From the NCBI RefSeq assembly GCF_012277075.1, contig NZ_JAAXMT010000016.1, positions 1-57,405 of the forward strand: a stretch of DNA of 57,405 nucleotides. The letters are read 5' to 3'. Made by a program: the position numbers and the translations under genes. The stretch is from Streptococcus alactolyticus. Its GTDB lineage: Bacteria > Bacillota > Bacilli > Lactobacillales > Streptococcaceae. Positions 55,558 to 57,405 of this stretch are shown piece by piece; position 1 is the stretch's first letter, and every line of letters begins with the position of its first letter. Below the pieces are notes generated by a model, which was not told where the DNA came from, did no database searches, and saw only the letters and a program-made list of their open reading frames with translations.

Positions 55558-56097
55558 TTAGTTATAGACGACAACCATTGCTGGACGAAGCAAGCGGTCG
55601 TGTAATTTATAGCCTTTTTGAAGGACTTCTGCGATGCTATCCACAGGATGGTCATCATCAGCAGGCAAGGTTTGAACAGCCATGTGCAAGTTATGGTCAA
55701 AGTTATCCACAACCACTTCTTCAACACCCTCTTCTTTAAGGGCTTGAATCAAGCTATTGCGGGTCATTTCAAGACCTTTTTTAACGTCATCTGTCAAGCC
55801 TTCAACCGCAAGGGCACGTTCCAAATTATCCAAACTTGGCAAAATACCTTTGGCTAAATCTTGTGATCGATACTTTTGCAATTGTTGACGTTCTTCATTT
55901 GCACGACGCTGGATATTTTGCATTTCAGCATGAGCACGAAGGTATTTGTTTTCCAAATCTTCCGCACGCTCTAAAGCTTTTTGCAATGCTTCGTTTTGAG
56001 CATCCTCTGGTGTCTGCTCGGTTTCTTTTTCTTCAGTCACAACATCAGTGGCTTCAACTTCTTTTTGAAGTTCTTCGTTTTTCTTTTCTTCAGACAC
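55558..56097 (-). CDS. grpE: nucleotide exchange factor GrpE
   Basis: 179 aa. A charged N-terminal extension and coiled coil (~30-85, [21 protein letters not shown]) precede the beta domain that opens DnaK ([15 protein letters not shown] at the C-terminus). GTG start at 56097 with GGGAGGG upstream. Confidence 0.95.
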   Translation of the reverse strand: MSEEKKNEELQKEVEATDVVTEEKETEQTPEDAQNEALQKALERAEDLENKYLRAHAEMQNIQRRANEERQQLQKYRSQDLAKGILPSLDNLERALAVEGLTDDVKKGLEMTRNSLIQALKEEGVEEVVVDNFDHNLHMAVQTLPADDDHPVDSIAEVLQKGYKLHDRLLRPAMVVVYN

Positions 56098-56138
56098 TGT
56101 GTCCCTCCCTTATCTTTTTATCACATTCATTACCAAAT

Positions 56139-57173
56139 TTAGTTGACCTCGTAGTGATTACTATTTAAATAACGGTAATAATCACCAAGCTTCATCGCCA
56201 AGACACGCCCGATAACATTGATCAAGCTAACACTTCGGCGATAATCCATATCGATGGGTCCAATCAAGCTAAGTAGACCAAATCCACGATAAGGAATCAA
56301 AAAGCGATGGGTCAAGACAGTTACATTAGACAAGGCAGCTTCTTCACTATCTGCCACCTGAATCGATGCAACCTCACCTTCTTCCATCGAAGACCTTAAT
56401 GCTAAGGCAACCCGTTGCTTGTCATCAAGGAAACGATAGGTTTCTAAGCTAGCATAGTCTAACGAATGAACCTTACCAGCCACAAAGACCAATTCCTTAA
56501 ACAAATCCGCAAAAATATAATCAAACAAATTCAATACATTATCCGTTACAGTGAAATACTTTTGCAAAATTTGAGGAATCTCAGTCCGCAACTTGTAATG
56601 GATATCCATCACCGTGCGTCCTAAGAACCGTTCATTGACAATATCTTTTAAGGTCGCCAAATCCTTCAACATAAAGTTTTTCGGAATCGCAAATTGTATG
56701 GTCGCAGGTTTACATTCATCCAAAGTTAAAACAGCTAAAGCATCGTGATTTGACAACTGAACGATATCAAAAGCTGTCAGTTTTTGGCAAGCAGGTTCAA
56801 CATCCAAAATAACGGAAGTGTAACCCGACATATCCGATAAAATCTGACTTGCCTTATGCAAAATATCATCCAATTTAAATGGTTCAAAGTCAAACGCTTT
56901 GATGACTTGATAAATGTCACGCTCATCAATACTATCTAGATTCAAGGAATGTTCTACAAAGTATTTGAATCCAGCAGCACTGGGCATGCGTCCACTAGAG
57001 GTGTGCGCCTTTTCAAGCAAGCCCAATTTTTCTAACTTGGCCATATCGTTTCGAATAGTCGCGCTACTCAAATCAATGCTTGCTTGCAAAGTCTTAGAGC
57101 CGATGGGTTCATGTGTCTGCGTAAACAATTCGACAATGACATTCAAGATGTCATTTTGACGTTGTGTAATCAT
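56139..57173 (-). CDS. hrcA: heat-inducible transcription repressor HrcA
   Basis: 344 aa repressor that binds CIRCE. The winged helix ([59 protein letters not shown]) is followed by a GAF-like dimer domain. The ATG at 57173 is chosen because GGGAGG is correctly placed and the family starts MITQRQ. An 11-codon longer frame would overlap the ribosome site. It represses its own operon through two CIRCE elements. Confidence 0.95.
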   Translation of the reverse strand: MITQRQNDILNVIVELFTQTHEPIGSKTLQASIDLSSATIRNDMAKLEKLGLLEKAHTSSGRMPSAAGFKYFVEHSLNLDSIDERDIYQVIKAFDFEPFKLDDILHKASQILSDMSGYTSVILDVEPACQKLTAFDIVQLSNHDALAVLTLDECKPATIQFAIPKNFMLKDLATLKDIVNERFLGRTVMDIHYKLRTEIPQILQKYFTVTDNVLNLFDYIFADLFKELVFVAGKVHSLDYASLETYRFLDDKQRVALALRSSMEEGEVASIQVADSEEAALSNVTVLTHRFLIPYRGFGLLSLIGPIDMDYRRSVSLINVIGRVLAMKLGDYYRYLNSNHYEVN

Positions 57174-57193
57174 CTCATGCCTCCCTTCGTCTT

Positions 57194-57220
57194 TTAGCAC
57201 TAACACCTGTTAACTGCTAA
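57194..57220. promoter_or_regulatory. degenerate CIRCE between promoter and hrcA start
   Basis: TTAGCACTA, 9-nt spacer, AACTGCTAA. Seven to eight of nine positions match in each arm of the consensus TTAGCACTC-N9-GAGTGCTAA. It lies 21 nt upstream of the ATG. Confidence 0.7.
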
Positions 57221-57230
57221 CCATGATTTT

Positions 57231-57258
57231 ATTATACTCTTTTCTTCGGGACTGTCAA
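57231..57258 (-). promoter_or_regulatory. hrcA operon promoter
   Basis: TTGACA (57253-57258), 16-nt spacer, TATAAT (57231-57236). It lies between the two CIRCE elements. Confidence 0.88.
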
Positions 57259-57275
57259 GAGAAAAACTCAAAAAA

Positions 57276-57301
57276 TTAGCACTCTTTTTTTAGAGTGCTA
57301 A
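57276..57301. promoter_or_regulatory. CIRCE element with 8-nt spacer upstream of the hrcA promoter
   Basis: Both arms match the consensus perfectly (TTAGCACTC and GAGTGCTAA), but the spacer counts 8 nt (T-run plus A) where 9 is standard. It lies 17 nt upstream of the -35 and touches the stop codon region of the next gene. Confidence 0.85.
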
Positions 57302-57405
57302 TCAGGCATCGTATTTCGTTAAATCGTAAGTTTCGATAATCTTTATTAGTTTTGTGGCATAATCAGGGTCGCTACTAAATCCAATGTCTTGCAAGGCTTG
57401 AGCAG
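57302..57405 (-). CDS. 3' end of a glucosaminidase-domain protein (partial)
   Basis: The last 34 codons before TGA at 57302 read AQALQDIGFSSDPDYATKLIKIIETYDLTKYD, typical of the end of a peptidoglycan N-acetylglucosaminidase (FlgJ/LytF-like) domain. The rest lies outside the window. Its stop is directly adjacent to the CIRCE element. Confidence 0.75.
   Translation of the reverse strand, partial: AQALQDIGFSSDPDYATKLIKIIETYDLTKYDA

Overview
The window looks like a chromosomal segment of a low-GC Gram-positive coccus, genus Streptococcus. The bovis/equinus group is a guess from gene content and not proven by the sequence. Support for the genus: the opp operon with a lipoprotein OppA, the fused SBP-permease GlnP, mecA-rgpG-sufCDSUB, hrcA-grpE-dnaK-dnaJ with CIRCE, ilvD-ilvBNC-ilvA, CodY-type boxes, and the absence of any Gram-negative features. 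Most genes lie on the minus strand.

Layout. 1-5.9 kb: oligopeptide ABC transporter oppABCDF, with two leftward rRNA-like promoters at the window edge. 6.1-7.3 kb: dacA (plus strand). 7.4-12.6 kb: the SUF Fe-S assembly operon, with an exact 15/15 CodY box in its leader. 12.7-14.6 kb: mecA-rgpG. 14.8-15.6 kb: uppP. 15.8-18.1 kb: a polar amino acid/glutamine ABC transporter (plus). 18.2-19.1 kb: an SPFH protein. 19.2-25.7 kb: the branched-chain amino acid genes, with CodY-type boxes before ilvB and ilvD. 25.9-28.3 kb: fakA, an Asp23-family gene and rpmB. 28.48-28.55 kb: tRNA-Thr.

28.66-37.58 kb is an integrated and heavily decayed genomic island inserted in the 3' end of fba. A 24-bp exact direct repeat (the last codons of fba) bounds it, and the orphaned original fba terminator lies outside the left repeat. 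A truncated tyrosine recombinase sits next to the right repeat. Inside are a broken hypothetical gene, an oleate hydratase gene with three in-frame TGA codons, an IS6-family end, an intact Gls24/Asp23-type stress operon (glsB-like, amaP-like, DUF2273, gls24, csbD-like), a broken kinase-like gene, an IS3 orfA fragment, a truncated Dam-type methylase, a truncated HpaII-family restriction enzyme, and a duplicated ~180-bp segment. Only the stress operon still looks functional.

37.6-43.7 kb is housekeeping: fba, tRNA-Leu, an alpha/beta hydrolase with an apparently leaderless promoter, pyrG with a GGGC-start attenuator, rpoE (delta) and tig. 43.9-48.5 kb is a second decayed block: a PTS EIIBC, a GH13 alpha-glucosidase and two RpiR-type regulators, all broken, with an intact promoter and cre site. 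48.6-52.1 kb: mscS, a YwlG-type gene, and truA-pdxK-ECF S component. 52.2-57.2 kb: the hrcA-grpE-dnaK-dnaJ heat-shock genes with two CIRCE elements, then the 3' end of a glucosaminidase gene at the window edge.

I did not find an intact system that I can claim is undescribed. The strongest leads are the fba-anchored island with its surviving stress operon, the perfect CodY box before suf, the pyrG attenuator, and the paired CIRCE elements, one of which has an 8-nt spacer.
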